Shown here one piece after another: positions 39,809 through 48,544 of a DNA stretch of 64,000 bases. Location of the stretch: positions 124,001 to 188,000 of the forward strand of contig NZ_JAUYWF010000008.1 of NCBI RefSeq assembly GCF_030708455.1. The letters are read 5' to 3'. Position numbers and translations under genes: made by a program. The notes beneath the pieces are model-generated. The model was not told where the DNA came from. It saw only the letters and a program-made list of their open reading frames with translations, and searched no databases. This stretch comes from Halomonas sp. SSL-5. GTDB lineage: Bacteria; Pseudomonadota; Gammaproteobacteria; Pseudomonadales; Halomonadaceae. Within the stretch, counting starts at the first letter, position 1, and each line of letters begins with the position of its first letter.

Positions 39809-41245
39809 ATGACGTCACCCAGCCCGTCGCGTTGTGCCCGCCCTGCGCGAGTCCTGCGCCGTGCCCTGTTGCCGATGATGGTGGCTTCCGCCCTGGCGGC
39901 GCCCGCCCAGGCGGCGGACCTGCTGACCATCGCCCGGGACGCCCTGCAGAACAACGCCGAGCTGGCCTCGGCGCGCTCCCAGACCAGCGGCGTCGAGGCG
40001 GGGCGTGACGTGGAGCGGGCGGACCTGTTGCCCCAGGTCAGCGCTTCCGGCAACCTCACCCATAACCGCCAGTACGAGTCGCAATCCACTCCGGGACAGT
40101 TCCAGGGGGATGACAACGTCAACCGCTTCGGCATCACCCTCGAGGCCACCCAGGCGCTGTTCAACGCCATCGATAGCCGCCAGGTGGAGCGCAGCGAGCG
40201 CGAGATCGACCAGCAGCTCTACCGCCTGGCCGCCACCGAGCAGGGCGTGCTGATCAATGTCTCTACCGCCTACTTCGAGATCCTGCGCGCCCATGAGGTG
40301 CTGGAGGCACGCCGCGCCCAGGAGCGCGCCATCAACCGCCAGCTCGAGCAGGCCCGTGAGCAGTTCGAGGTGGGCCTGATCGCCATCACCGAGGTGGAGG
40401 AGGCCAAGGCGGCCTTCGATCAGGCCAGGGCGATCCGCATCGCCGCCGAGAGCGACCTGCAGGTGCGCTTCGAGGCCCTCGAGCGGCTCACCGGCCAGCG
40501 CTACGAGAGCATCGACGCCCTGGGCGAGGCGCTCGCCATCGCGCCCCCGACGCCGACCGACCGCGGTGCCTGGGTCGAGTTGGCCATGCAGAACAATCCC
40601 CAGGTGCTGGCCAGCCAGGCCGGCATCGAGGTATCGCGCAGCGCGGTGGAGATCGCTCGCGCCGGGCGCCTGCCCCGGGTCGACGCCTTCGCCAACTACA
40701 ACTATTCGGACAGCGATGCCGACGGCATCGACGGTCACGACTCGGGTAGCCAGGTCGGCGTGGGCGTCAGCGTGCCCCTCTATACCGGTGGCCGCACCAG
40801 CGCCTCGGTGCGCCAGAACACCTACCTGCTGGAGTCCTCACAGTACGACTTCGAGGATCAGCGGCGCAGCACCATCCAGGACGTACGCTCCAGCTATACC
40901 CGGGTGACCAACGACGTCTCCACGGTGGAGGCGCGGGCCCAGGCGGTGGTCTCCAACCAGAGTGCCCTGGATGCCACCCGCGCCGGCTACGAGGTGGGCA
41001 CCCGCAACATCGTCGATGTGCTCAACGCCGAGCAGAACCTCTACAACGCCGTCGCCGAGCTGGCCAGCGCCCGCTACGACTACGTGATCAACCTGCTGAC
41101 CCTGCGCCAGCAGGCCGGCACCCTCGACGAGCAGGCCCTGGCCGAGGTCAACGCCTGGCTCGACGGCGGCAGCGTCGATTTCCAGCTGCCGGACGAGAGT
41201 AGCGGCGACCCGGTGATGGATATCGGCGAACGACCCACCCCCTAG
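39809..41245 (+). CDS. TolC-family outer membrane efflux channel
   Basis: The 478-residue product has a signal peptide (to about residue 34, AQA-ADL) and then DLLTIARDALQNNAELASARSQTSGVEAGRDVERADLLPQVSASGNLTHN, the start of the TolC alpha-barrel. Two repeats of long helices and beta strands follow (FGITLEATQALFNAIDSRQ; VGVGVSVPLYTGGRTSASVRQ). The GYEVGTRNIVDVLNAEQNLYNA block is a strong TolC signature. It trimerises as the outer-membrane duct for the adaptor/RND pump encoded downstream. The start follows GAGGATGAGCCG. Confidence 0.92.
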   Translation: MTSPSPSRCARPARVLRRALLPMMVASALAAPAQAADLLTIARDALQNNAELASARSQTSGVEAGRDVERADLLPQVSASGNLTHNRQYESQSTPGQFQGDDNVNRFGITLEATQALFNAIDSRQVERSEREIDQQLYRLAATEQGVLINVSTAYFEILRAHEVLEARRAQERAINRQLEQAREQFEVGLIAITEVEEAKAAFDQARAIRIAAESDLQVRFEALERLTGQRYESIDALGEALAIAPPTPTDRGAWVELAMQNNPQVLASQAGIEVSRSAVEIARAGRLPRVDAFANYNYSDSDADGIDGHDSGSQVGVGVSVPLYTGGRTSASVRQNTYLLESSQYDFEDQRRSTIQDVRSSYTRVTNDVSTVEARAQAVVSNQSALDATRAGYEVGTRNIVDVLNAEQNLYNAVAELASARYDYVINLLTLRQQAGTLDEQALAEVNAWLDGGSVDFQLPDESSGDPVMDIGERPTP

Positions 41246-41296
41246 CGGCAGGTATCGCGGACATTGGCCGCCTGGGCTTTGCTTAGGCGGCTAATG

Positions 41297-41324
41297 TTTA
41301 CATCCATACAAGAATGAATGTAAA
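41297..41324. promoter_or_regulatory. AcrR-like palindrome before the RND adaptor gene
   Basis: TTTACATCCAT (41297-41307) and ATGAATGTAAA (41314-41324) are inverted repeats with one mismatch and a 6-base spacer, 40 bases before the adaptor start. Confidence 0.65.
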
Positions 41325-41364
41325 ATTCGTTCCACCTTGACGTCATAACGGGAACCCCACGCAC

Positions 41365-42654
41365 ATGAAGACTGCACTCCGATTCGGCCGGGCGGGCCTT
41401 CTCGTCCTGGCCGCCGGTCTTTTGCTGGCCGCCTGTGGCCAGGACGAGGCACCTCAGCAGGCCCAGCAGGCCCAGCAGGGCAGCCAGGATCGACCGCCCC
41501 ACCCCGTGGAAGTGGTGGAAATGACGCCCCAGGATATCGATCTGGACAAGTCCTATTCATCGCTGCTGCGCAGTGATGAGGAGGTGACCCTGGTGGCGCG
41601 GGTCACGGGTACCCTTGAACAACGCCACTTCGAGCCCGGCGAAATGGTGGAGGAGGGGCAGGTGCTCTACTCCATCGAGCCGGATGTCTACCAGGCGGCG
41701 GTCAATCAGCGTGAGGCCGACCTGCAGAGCGCCCGCGCCGAGCTGACCCGTGCCCAGCGCGATGCCACCCGCTTCGAGCGCCTGCTGAGCCAGAACTCCG
41801 TGAGCCGGCAGCAGTATGACCAGGCCCGTTCGGAGCTGGGCGTGGCCCGCGCGGCGGTGGCCCAGGCCGAGGCGGCGCTGGCCAGCGCACGCATCGATTT
41901 GAACTACGCCGAGGTCACCGCACCGGTCGCGGGCATGATCAGCCTCTCCCGGGTCAACGTCGGCAACCTGGTCAGCGGTGGCACGGAGCTTGCCACCATC
42001 ACGCCGCTGGACCCGCTGGAGGTGCGTTTCCAGCTGCCCCAGCGTGATGCCTTCGAGCTGCGTCGCCAGCTGCGTGACGCCGGCAGCGTCGAACAGATCC
42101 AGGCCGTGCTTCGGCTGCCGGGCCTCGATAGCGGAGAAGAGGGGCGCCTCGAGGGCCACCTGGACTTCCTGGGGTCGCGTGTAGAGGAAGGCACCAGCAC
42201 GGTTCAGGCCAGTGCCACCTTCGCCAATCCCGATGGCCGTGTGCTCCCCGGTCAGTTCGTGCGCGTCGGACTCGAGGGGCTGAAGCGCTTCGAGGTGCTG
42301 GCGGTGCCGGAGATCGCCATCGGCCAGGGCCTGATGGGCCCCCAGGTGTTCGTGCTCGACGAGGACAACGTGGCCCGTGCTCGGCCTGTCGACCTCGGCG
42401 AGGTCGCCGGCCCCTGGCAGATCCTGCGCGGCGGCGTGGAGCCCGGCGAGCGGGTGGTGGTCGGCGACCTGGCCGGCATCGAGCCGGGCCTCACCATCGA
42501 GCCGCAGCCCTTCGATGGCGAGGCCGGCGAGATCGTCGAGGAGGTCGAGGAGCAGGAGCAGCAGGAACGGCAGGCCGAGCAGGCGGAGATGGAAGCGGCG
42601 ACCGAGGCCGAGTCCGGGGCTCCCGCTGAGGGCGCCGAGGACGACGCCTCATGA
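41365..42654 (+). CDS. RND efflux periplasmic adaptor (MFP) lipoprotein
   Basis: The 429-residue lipoprotein has lipobox LLAACGQD (Cys24). An N-terminal barrel/lipoyl segment follows (EVTLVARVTGTLEQRHFEPGEMVEEGQVLYSIEP), then a helical hairpin (READLQSARAELTRAQRDATRFERLLSQNSVSRQQYDQ), the second lipoyl half (VTAPVAGMISLSRVNVGNLVSGG) and a membrane-proximal domain. This is the AcrA/MexA layout. The last about 45 residues form an acidic Glu/Gln tail not usual in AcrA. The stop overlaps the pump start by four bases (ATGA). It lies 119 bases after the TolC gene, with its own AcrR-like site. Confidence 0.92.
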   Translation: MKTALRFGRAGLLVLAAGLLLAACGQDEAPQQAQQAQQGSQDRPPHPVEVVEMTPQDIDLDKSYSSLLRSDEEVTLVARVTGTLEQRHFEPGEMVEEGQVLYSIEPDVYQAAVNQREADLQSARAELTRAQRDATRFERLLSQNSVSRQQYDQARSELGVARAAVAQAEAALASARIDLNYAEVTAPVAGMISLSRVNVGNLVSGGTELATITPLDPLEVRFQLPQRDAFELRRQLRDAGSVEQIQAVLRLPGLDSGEEGRLEGHLDFLGSRVEEGTSTVQASATFANPDGRVLPGQFVRVGLEGLKRFEVLAVPEIAIGQGLMGPQVFVLDEDNVARARPVDLGEVAGPWQILRGGVEPGERVVVGDLAGIEPGLTIEPQPFDGEAGEIVEEVEEQEQQERQAEQAEMEAATEAESGAPAEGAEDDAS

Positions 42655-45600
42655 ATTTCTCCAACTTCTTCATCAAGCGGCCGATCTTCGCCACGGTGCT
42701 GGCGATCATCCTGACGCTGGTCGGGGTGGTCAGCATGCGCGTGCTGCCCATCGAGCAGTACCCCAGCGTGGTGCCGCCCACCGTGTCGGTGAGCGCCCAG
42801 TTCCCCGGGGCCGACGCCGAGACGGTGGCCCAGACGGTGGCCGCCCCCCTGGCGGAGGCCATCAACGGCGTCGAGGACATGCTCTACATGACCTCGAACA
42901 GCGCCGACAACGGTATGATGAGCCTCAACGTGGCCTTCGATATCGGCACCGATGGCGATATCAACACCATCAACGTCAACAACCGGGTGCAGGGGGCGCT
43001 GTCGCAGCTGCCCGAGCAGGTGCAGGCCCAGGGCGTGACCGTGGAGTTGCGCTCCAGCTCGATCCTGATGCTGGTGGCGCTGATCTCGCCGGAAGGCGAC
43101 TACGACAACGTCTTCATGCAGAACTACGCCACCCTCAATATCCTCGACGAACTGCGCCAGGTACCCGGCGTGGGCGAGGCCGAGGTGCTGGGGGGTGGCG
43201 AGTTCGCCATGCGCATCTGGATGGACCCGGACAAGCTGGCCCAGTACGACCTGACGCCCACCGAGGTGGCTGCGGCGATCCGTGCCCAGAATACCGAGGT
43301 GCCGGCGGGTAGCCTGGCCAGCACGCCCCAGAGCGAGCCGCGGGCCTTCACCTACACCATCACCGCCGGCGGTCGCCTCAACAGCGTCGACGACTTCCGC
43401 GAGATCTTCCTGCGCACCAATCCCGACGGCTCATCGCTGCGCCTGGATGACGTGGCGAGAATCGAGCTGGGGGCCTCCTTCTATGGTGTCGGTGCCAAGC
43501 TCAACGGCGCCACCATGACGCCGATCATCATCAACCAGCAGCCCGGTGCCAACGCCCTGGAGACGGCCCAGACGGTCCACGACACCATGGCCGACCTGGA
43601 GGGGCGCTTCCCGCCGGGGCTCGAGTATGTGGTGCCCTATGACACCACCTTGTTCATCGGCGCCTCCGTGGACACCGTGACCAAGGTGTTCATCGAGGCC
43701 TTCCTGATCGTCGCCGTGATCCTGTTCATCTTCCTGCAGAACTGGCGCTTCACGGTGATCGCCATGTCGGTGGTGCCGGTCTCGGTGCTGGCCACCTTCG
43801 CCGGCTTCTACATGTTCGGCTTCTCGATCAACCTGCTGACGCTGTTCGCCCTGGTGCTCTCCATCGGCATCGTGGTGGACGATGCGATATTGGTGGTAGA
43901 GAACGTCGAACGGGTGCTCAGTGAGGACGATGAGATCTCCGTTACCCAGGCCACCATCCGCGCCATGAAGGAGGTGGGCGGCCCGGTCATCGCCACCTCG
44001 CTGATCCTGACCGCGGTGTTCGTACCGGTGGCCTTCCTGGGCGGCTTCACCGGCCAGATCTATCAGCAGTTCGCGCTGACGGTGGCGATCTCGGTGGCCT
44101 TCTCGGCATTGATGGCCTTGACCTTCACCCCGGCGCTGTCGGCGGTGTTCATCAAGCACAAGCCGCAGATGGGCGAGTCGAAGCTGAAGCGCGCGATCAA
44201 CACGCCGCTGCGCCTCTTCGACAGCCTGTTCGCCGGCATCACCGCCGGCTACATGTGGGTGGTCAAGGTGCTGGTGCGCTTCTGGGGGCTGGCGCTGCTG
44301 CTCACCGCCCTGGTGATGGGCGGTTCCTGGTGGCTGTATCAAGCGACGCCGTCGTCCCTGGTGCCGGAGACCGACCAGGGCGTGGTGCTGGCCAGCATAC
44401 AGTTGCCCGATTCCGCCTCTCTGGACCGCACCGAGTCCTATATGGCCGAGCTGAGCTCCCGGATCGAGGAGATCGAGGGGGTCGAGTACAGCTCCGCCGT
44501 GGCGGGCTACGACATCCTCTCCAGCGCGGTGAATACCGCCCGGGGCGTGATGTTCATCAACATGGTGCCCTGGGAGGAGCGTGAGCTGACCGCCGATGAG
44601 CTGGTGGGCCGCATCATGCAGCTTGGCGCCGAGATTCCCGGCGGCTCGGCCATGGCCTTCAACGTGCCGCCGATCATGGGGCTCTCCACCACCGGCGGCT
44701 TCACCGGCTATCTGCAGTCCTTCGAGGGGGCGAGCTCCGAAGAGCTCTTCCAGGCCTCGGTGCAGGTGATGCAGGCGGCGGGCGAGCACCCGGCGCTGCA
44801 GCGAGTGTTCACCACCTTCAATGTCAACGTGCCGGGCTACCGCGCCGAGATCGACCAGCAGAAGGCGCTCAGCTACGGGGTGGCGCTGCAGGACCTCAAC
44901 GCCACCCTGGCGAACACCTTCGGCAACGGCTTCGTCAACTACTTCAGCTACCAGAACCGCAACTTCCAGGTCTACCTGCAGAACGAGGACGAGTTCCGCA
45001 AGACGCCGGATGACATGAGCAAGGTCTATGTGCGTGGCGGCAACGGCGAGCGCATCCCGCTCTCCGAGTTCGTGACCCTGGAGCGCCAGGCCAAGCCGGC
45101 GGTGGTGTCGCGCTTCGGTGTCTACCTGGGGGCTCAGTTCCAGGGTGGTCCGGCCGAAGGCTACAGCTCCGGCGAGGCGATCGCCGCCATGGAAGAGATC
45201 GTCGAGGAGGAGCTCGGCAGCAACTGGGGCATGGGCTGGACCGGCACCGCCTACCAGGAGAGCGAGGCGGGCAGCGCCGCCGCCCTGGCCATCGTCTTCG
45301 GCTTGCTGATGGTGTTCCTGATCCTGGCCGCCCAGTACGAGAGCTGGTCGCTGCCGCTGGCGGTGTTGACCGCCACGCCCTTCGCCTTCCTGGGCGGCAT
45401 CGGCGGCATCGTGCTGCGCGGGCTCGACACCAGCGTCTACGTGGAGATCGGCATGCTGGTGGTGGTGGGCCTGGCGGCCAAGAACGCCATCCTGATCGTC
45501 GAGTTCGCCGAGCTGCAGCGCAAGGAGCTGGGCAAGACGATCCGCGAGGCCGCCATCAGCGCGGCGGAGCTGCGCTTCCGGCCCATCGTGATGACCTCGC

Positions 45601-45830
45601 TGGCCTTCATCTTCGGCACCCTGCCGCTGGCACTGGCCAGCGGCGCCAGCGACGTCAGCAGCCACCATATCGGCACCACGGTGGCGGTGGGCATGGCCTC
45701 GGTGGCCGTGCTGGGCAGCTTCTTCATCCCCAGCTTCTACGCCATGATCGCCTCGGTCTCCGACTGGCTGGGACGCAAGCTGCGCGGCAAGGAGGCGCAT
45801 CGCCAGACTCCGGCATCCGAACAGGGCTAG
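42651..45830 (+). CDS. RND multidrug efflux pump, HAE1 (AcrB/MexB) family
   Basis: The 1059-residue product is full length for HAE1 pumps. It begins MNFSNFFIKRPIFATVLAII (TM1). It carries the TM4 proton-relay pair in SIGIVVDDAILVVENVERVL and the internal duplication (second half from about residue 540). The later motif is VVVGLAAKNAILIVEFAELQRKELGKT, containing the conserved Lys of TM10 and its flanks. It exports drugs or toxic organics by proton antiport with the adaptor and TolC-like channel upstream. Substrates cannot be read. A strong hairpin terminator follows. Confidence 0.95.
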   Translation: MNFSNFFIKRPIFATVLAIILTLVGVVSMRVLPIEQYPSVVPPTVSVSAQFPGADAETVAQTVAAPLAEAINGVEDMLYMTSNSADNGMMSLNVAFDIGTDGDINTINVNNRVQGALSQLPEQVQAQGVTVELRSSSILMLVALISPEGDYDNVFMQNYATLNILDELRQVPGVGEAEVLGGGEFAMRIWMDPDKLAQYDLTPTEVAAAIRAQNTEVPAGSLASTPQSEPRAFTYTITAGGRLNSVDDFREIFLRTNPDGSSLRLDDVARIELGASFYGVGAKLNGATMTPIIINQQPGANALETAQTVHDTMADLEGRFPPGLEYVVPYDTTLFIGASVDTVTKVFIEAFLIVAVILFIFLQNWRFTVIAMSVVPVSVLATFAGFYMFGFSINLLTLFALVLSIGIVVDDAILVVENVERVLSEDDEISVTQATIRAMKEVGGPVIATSLILTAVFVPVAFLGGFTGQIYQQFALTVAISVAFSALMALTFTPALSAVFIKHKPQMGESKLKRAINTPLRLFDSLFAGITAGYMWVVKVLVRFWGLALLLTALVMGGSWWLYQATPSSLVPETDQGVVLASIQLPDSASLDRTESYMAELSSRIEEIEGVEYSSAVAGYDILSSAVNTARGVMFINMVPWEERELTADELVGRIMQLGAEIPGGSAMAFNVPPIMGLSTTGGFTGYLQSFEGASSEELFQASVQVMQAAGEHPALQRVFTTFNVNVPGYRAEIDQQKALSYGVALQDLNATLANTFGNGFVNYFSYQNRNFQVYLQNEDEFRKTPDDMSKVYVRGGNGERIPLSEFVTLERQAKPAVVSRFGVYLGAQFQGGPAEGYSSGEAIAAMEEIVEEELGSNWGMGWTGTAYQESEAGSAAALAIVFGLLMVFLILAAQYESWSLPLAVLTATPFAFLGGIGGIVLRGLDTSVYVEIGMLVVVGLAAKNAILIVEFAELQRKELGKTIREAAISAAELRFRPIVMTSLAFIFGTLPLALASGASDVSSHHIGTTVAVGMASVAVLGSFFIPSFYAMIASVSDWLGRKLRGKEAHRQTPASEQG

Positions 45831-45853
45831 CCTTTTCGGGGTCGGGTCACCAC

Positions 45854-45887
45854 GACAAGGGGCGCCTCCTGTGAGGCGCCCCTTGTC
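45854..45887 (+). terminator. Terminator after the efflux operon
   Basis: Perfect 15-base stem (45854-45868 with 45873-45887), CTGT loop, followed by ATT. Confidence 0.8.
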
Positions 45888-46012
45888 ATTCCGGGAATTC
45901 CCTCGCTGTCATGACTCCGGTCATGGGGCGCTTGCCCCCCGATCGGCGCGATCGTCTATAGTGAACGGCAGGGATTGATTTGTCGGCTAAGCATTACCAC
46001 GAGGAGGTAGCC

Positions 46013-46690
46013 ATGCCGTTCGTCATGGAGATTGCGCTGAGTTTTCCGGTGGTGGTATTCAGCGTGCTGATGCCGCTGGTACTGCTCTACTGGGTGCTGG
46101 TGGCGTTGCGCCTGGCACCGCTGGAGCTGTTCGAGCACGACAGCCTGAAGGGGGACTACCTCTCAAGCTCACTGGTGGCCCTGGGCTTCGCCGGGGTGCC
46201 GGCCTCCTTCTCGCTGTCGGTGCTGCTGTTGCTGGCCGCGGCCATCACCCTGGCGGTGGAGCTGCTCGGCCTGCGCTGGCTGGACCTGGGCTTCTTCCGG
46301 GTGCCGCTGGGCGTGGCGGTGCTGTGGGGCGCCTTCGCCATCGCCTCACCGCTGGCCGCGGCACTCTGCGGTTCGATGCGGCGCTGGTTTCACCGCCACC
46401 TTCTCGGCCACCAGCGCTGCCTGCTGGGTGAGCATGTCGAGGTGCTGGCCGACCCGGATGGCGAGGGCTGGACGCGTGCCACCCTGCTCGATGATCCTCA
46501 GCTCGAGGTGCGCCTGCACGGCAAGGAAGGCAGCATGCCACATGCCGGCGAGCAGCGGGTGCTGGTGAAGTATGTCGCGGAGGAGGGGGCCTATCGCAGC
46601 GTGGACGCCAATGAGTTTCGCGAGACTCGGGCCCACCTCAGTCGGCTGCGCATCGGTGGTGACCGTTCGGCCACTGCCTCGCGGGGTTGA
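46013..46690 (+). CDS. Inner membrane protein with C-terminal OB-like domain (YqiJ/DUF1449-like)
   Basis: The 225-residue product has an N-terminal helix (about 8-32) starting MPFVMEIALSFPVVVFSVLMPLVLLYW and two more helices (about 62-90 and 98-120). A soluble C-terminal domain, HRCLLGEHVEVLADPDGEGWTRATL-type, reads as an OB/SH3-like barrel. The layout matches YqiJ-like proteins (DUF1449), which in E. coli precede a flotillin-like gene; no flotillin is present here. SD GAGGAGG is strong. Function unknown. Converges with the tetR gene (4-base gap). Confidence 0.75.
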   Translation: MPFVMEIALSFPVVVFSVLMPLVLLYWVLVALRLAPLELFEHDSLKGDYLSSSLVALGFAGVPASFSLSVLLLLAAAITLAVELLGLRWLDLGFFRVPLGVAVLWGAFAIASPLAAALCGSMRRWFHRHLLGHQRCLLGEHVEVLADPDGEGWTRATLLDDPQLEVRLHGKEGSMPHAGEQRVLVKYVAEEGAYRSVDANEFRETRAHLSRLRIGGDRSATASRG

Positions 46691-46694
46691 GGCG

Positions 46695-47309
46695 CTAGGC
46701 GCGGCGCATCAGGGCGAGCTGGGTGCCCACCAGCTCGCGGCCCTTGGCTACCAGTGAGAAGCGCTCGTGGTTGCGCAACCAGTCGTGGAAGAGCCCGCCG
46801 AGCATCGCCTGCATCAGTTCGGCGGCGGTGGCGGGAGATAGGTCCTCGCGTAGCTGACCCAGGCGGGCGGCGCAGCCGAAGTAGTCGGCGAGGGCGCCGC
46901 AGGCCTCGTCGGTCATCTCGTTCTGCATGGCCAAGGGGTCGATGTCGCCGAACGTTTCACAGTGGTGGATCAGGATGGCGTGAACGCGCCGATAGCGAGG
47001 CTGCTCCAGACGCTCGAAGCCCTTGAGGATGGCCAGCCGGATGGCCTCGAGAGGACGCTCTACCAGGCTCGGATCACCGATCTCCGCGACCAGCTCCTGG
47101 AAAGGCATGCGCACCCGGCCGAGCATGGCCTGGAAGAGGTCGGCCTTGTTGCGGAAGTGCCAGTAGACGGCGCCGCGGGTCACGCCGGCGTGGCGGGCGA
47201 TCTGCTCGAGAGAGGTGCGGGCGACGCCCTTCTCGAGGAAGACCTCCTCGGCGGCGTCGAGCAGGGCCTCGCGGGTGGCGGCGGCCTCGGCCTTGGTGCG
47301 TCGGGCCAT
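46695..47309 (-). CDS. TetR/AcrR-family repressor of the efflux system
   Basis: The 204-residue product begins MARRTKAEAAATREALLDAAEEVFLEKGVARTSLEQIARHAGVTRGAVYWHFRNKADLFQAML, the AcrR/TtgR/MexZ-class HTH. Its divergent C-terminal ligand domain contains LIHHCETFGDIDPLAMQNEM, as in AcrR. Together with AcrR-like palindromes before this gene, before the adaptor and before tolC, it is the likely autoregulated repressor of the pump at 39.8-45.8 kb. ATG 47309 is chosen by family alignment; the frame extends to 47342. Confidence 0.9.
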   Translation of the reverse strand: MARRTKAEAAATREALLDAAEEVFLEKGVARTSLEQIARHAGVTRGAVYWHFRNKADLFQAMLGRVRMPFQELVAEIGDPSLVERPLEAIRLAILKGFERLEQPRYRRVHAILIHHCETFGDIDPLAMQNEMTDEACGALADYFGCAARLGQLREDLSPATAAELMQAMLGGLFHDWLRNHERFSLVAKGRELVGTQLALMRRA

Positions 47310-47363
47310 GGGCAGGCTCTCATGGGGAAAATAGTCTTCCATTCTACCCGATCCTCTCGCGTA

Positions 47364-47383
47364 TTTACATACATTGCTGTATG
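47364..47383. promoter_or_regulatory. AcrR-like operator before the tetR gene
   Basis: TTTACATACATTGCTGTATG contains the perfect palindrome CATACA-TTGC-TGTATG (47368-47383) and shares TACATACATT with the E. coli AcrR site. It is 55 bases before the repressor start and also lies in the divergent promoter of the 47467 gene. Confidence 0.65.
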
Positions 47384-47466
47384 CCTAACGCCCCCGGCTT
47401 TCCCCTCGCCATCTCGCCGCCCAGGGCGTATAAGAATCAGATAAACAACAGCCCCAGGAGCGTCCG

Positions 47467-48498
47467 ATGGCTCGAGCCCCCTTCGACCTCGCCGGCGTGC
47501 GCATCGCCGCTGGCTCCCGCACCCAGATCGATGTCCCGGCCGCGCGCCTGTATACCCATGCGCCGCTCTCCATTCCGGTGGAGGTGGTCCACGGCCGCCA
47601 GGCGGGGCCCACGCTGCTGGTGTGCGGAGGCATCCACGGTGACGAGATCAACGGCGTGGAGATCGTGCGGCGACTGCTGCGCTCGAAGCAGCTCCAGGGC
47701 CTGCGTGGCACCCTGGTCGCCGTCCCTATCGTCAATGTCTTCGGCCTGGTGCAGCACAGCCGCTATCTGCCCGATCGCCGCGATCTCAACCGCTGCTTCC
47801 CGGGCAGCGAATCGGGCTCCCTGGGCGGGCGCATGGCGGCGCTGTTCCGCGAGGCGATCGTCGACCAGGCCACGCATATCATCGACCTGCACACCGGGGC
47901 GATACACCGCACCAACCTGCCGCAGATCCGCGCCCAGCTGACGCCGGGGGGCGAGACCGAGCGCATGGCCAACGCCTTCGGCGCGCCGGTGATCCTCAAC
48001 GCCGAGCTGCGCGAGGGCAGCCTGCGCCACTATGCCCAGAATCGCGGGATACCGGTGCTGACCTACGAGGCCGGAGAGGCATTGCGCTTCGACGAATGGG
48101 CGATCACCCCGGGGGTGCGGGGGGTGATCAGGGTGATGCGCCGCCTGGGGATGCTGGCCGGCGAGCGGCGCCGCCGCGACCCGCCGGCCGCCGAGGTGGC
48201 CAATGGCTCGAGCTGGGCGCGGGCGCCCATCGACGGCATCCTGCGCCCCAAGGTGCGCCTGGGCGCCCGGGTCGCCAAGGGCGATGTGCTGGGCCGGGTG
48301 GCGGATCCCTTCGGCAATGCGGAAGGGGAGGTGCGTGCCATGGCGGACGGCATCGTCATCGGCATGAGCCGGCTGCCGCTGGCCAACGAGGGCGAGGCGC
48401 TGTTCCATATCGCCCGCTTCGATGCCATCGCGGAGGCCGAGAGCGCCATCGAGGACTTCCACTCGAGCCTCGAGCCGCCCCCCGATCCCATGTACTGA
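47467..48498 (+). CDS. Succinylglutamate desuccinylase/aspartoacylase-like zinc hydrolase (M14 family)
   Basis: The 343-residue product has the zinc-binding block LLVCGGIHGDEINGVEIVRRLL (His-x2-Glu, about residues 58-62), RYLPDRRDLNRCFPG (substrate-contacting Arg-Asn-Arg), HIIDLHTGA (third zinc ligand His) and YEAGEALRFD (catalytic Glu). Members cleave N-acyl amino acids. The stand-alone AstE-like class with a C-terminal barrel is often near rimK, which is absent here. SD AGGAGCGTCCG precedes the ATG. Confidence 0.88.
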   Translation: MARAPFDLAGVRIAAGSRTQIDVPAARLYTHAPLSIPVEVVHGRQAGPTLLVCGGIHGDEINGVEIVRRLLRSKQLQGLRGTLVAVPIVNVFGLVQHSRYLPDRRDLNRCFPGSESGSLGGRMAALFREAIVDQATHIIDLHTGAIHRTNLPQIRAQLTPGGETERMANAFGAPVILNAELREGSLRHYAQNRGIPVLTYEAGEALRFDEWAITPGVRGVIRVMRRLGMLAGERRRRDPPAAEVANGSSWARAPIDGILRPKVRLGARVAKGDVLGRVADPFGNAEGEVRAMADGIVIGMSRLPLANEGEALFHIARFDAIAEAESAIEDFHSSLEPPPDPMY

Positions 48499-48544
48499 GT
48501 GTTGCACTGTGGTACTGATGCACTGCGCGTTGCACCGAGTGGCT

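Noticed and set aside
38827-40170. Long N-terminal extension of the alpha/beta hydrolase
   Set aside because: It overlaps the tolC start and its operator; SD GGAGG supports ATG 39684.
43431-45800. A 789-codon open frame on the minus strand
   Set aside because: It is antisense to the RND pump, with low-complexity His/Gln/Arg-rich text; the plus-strand gene is unmistakable.
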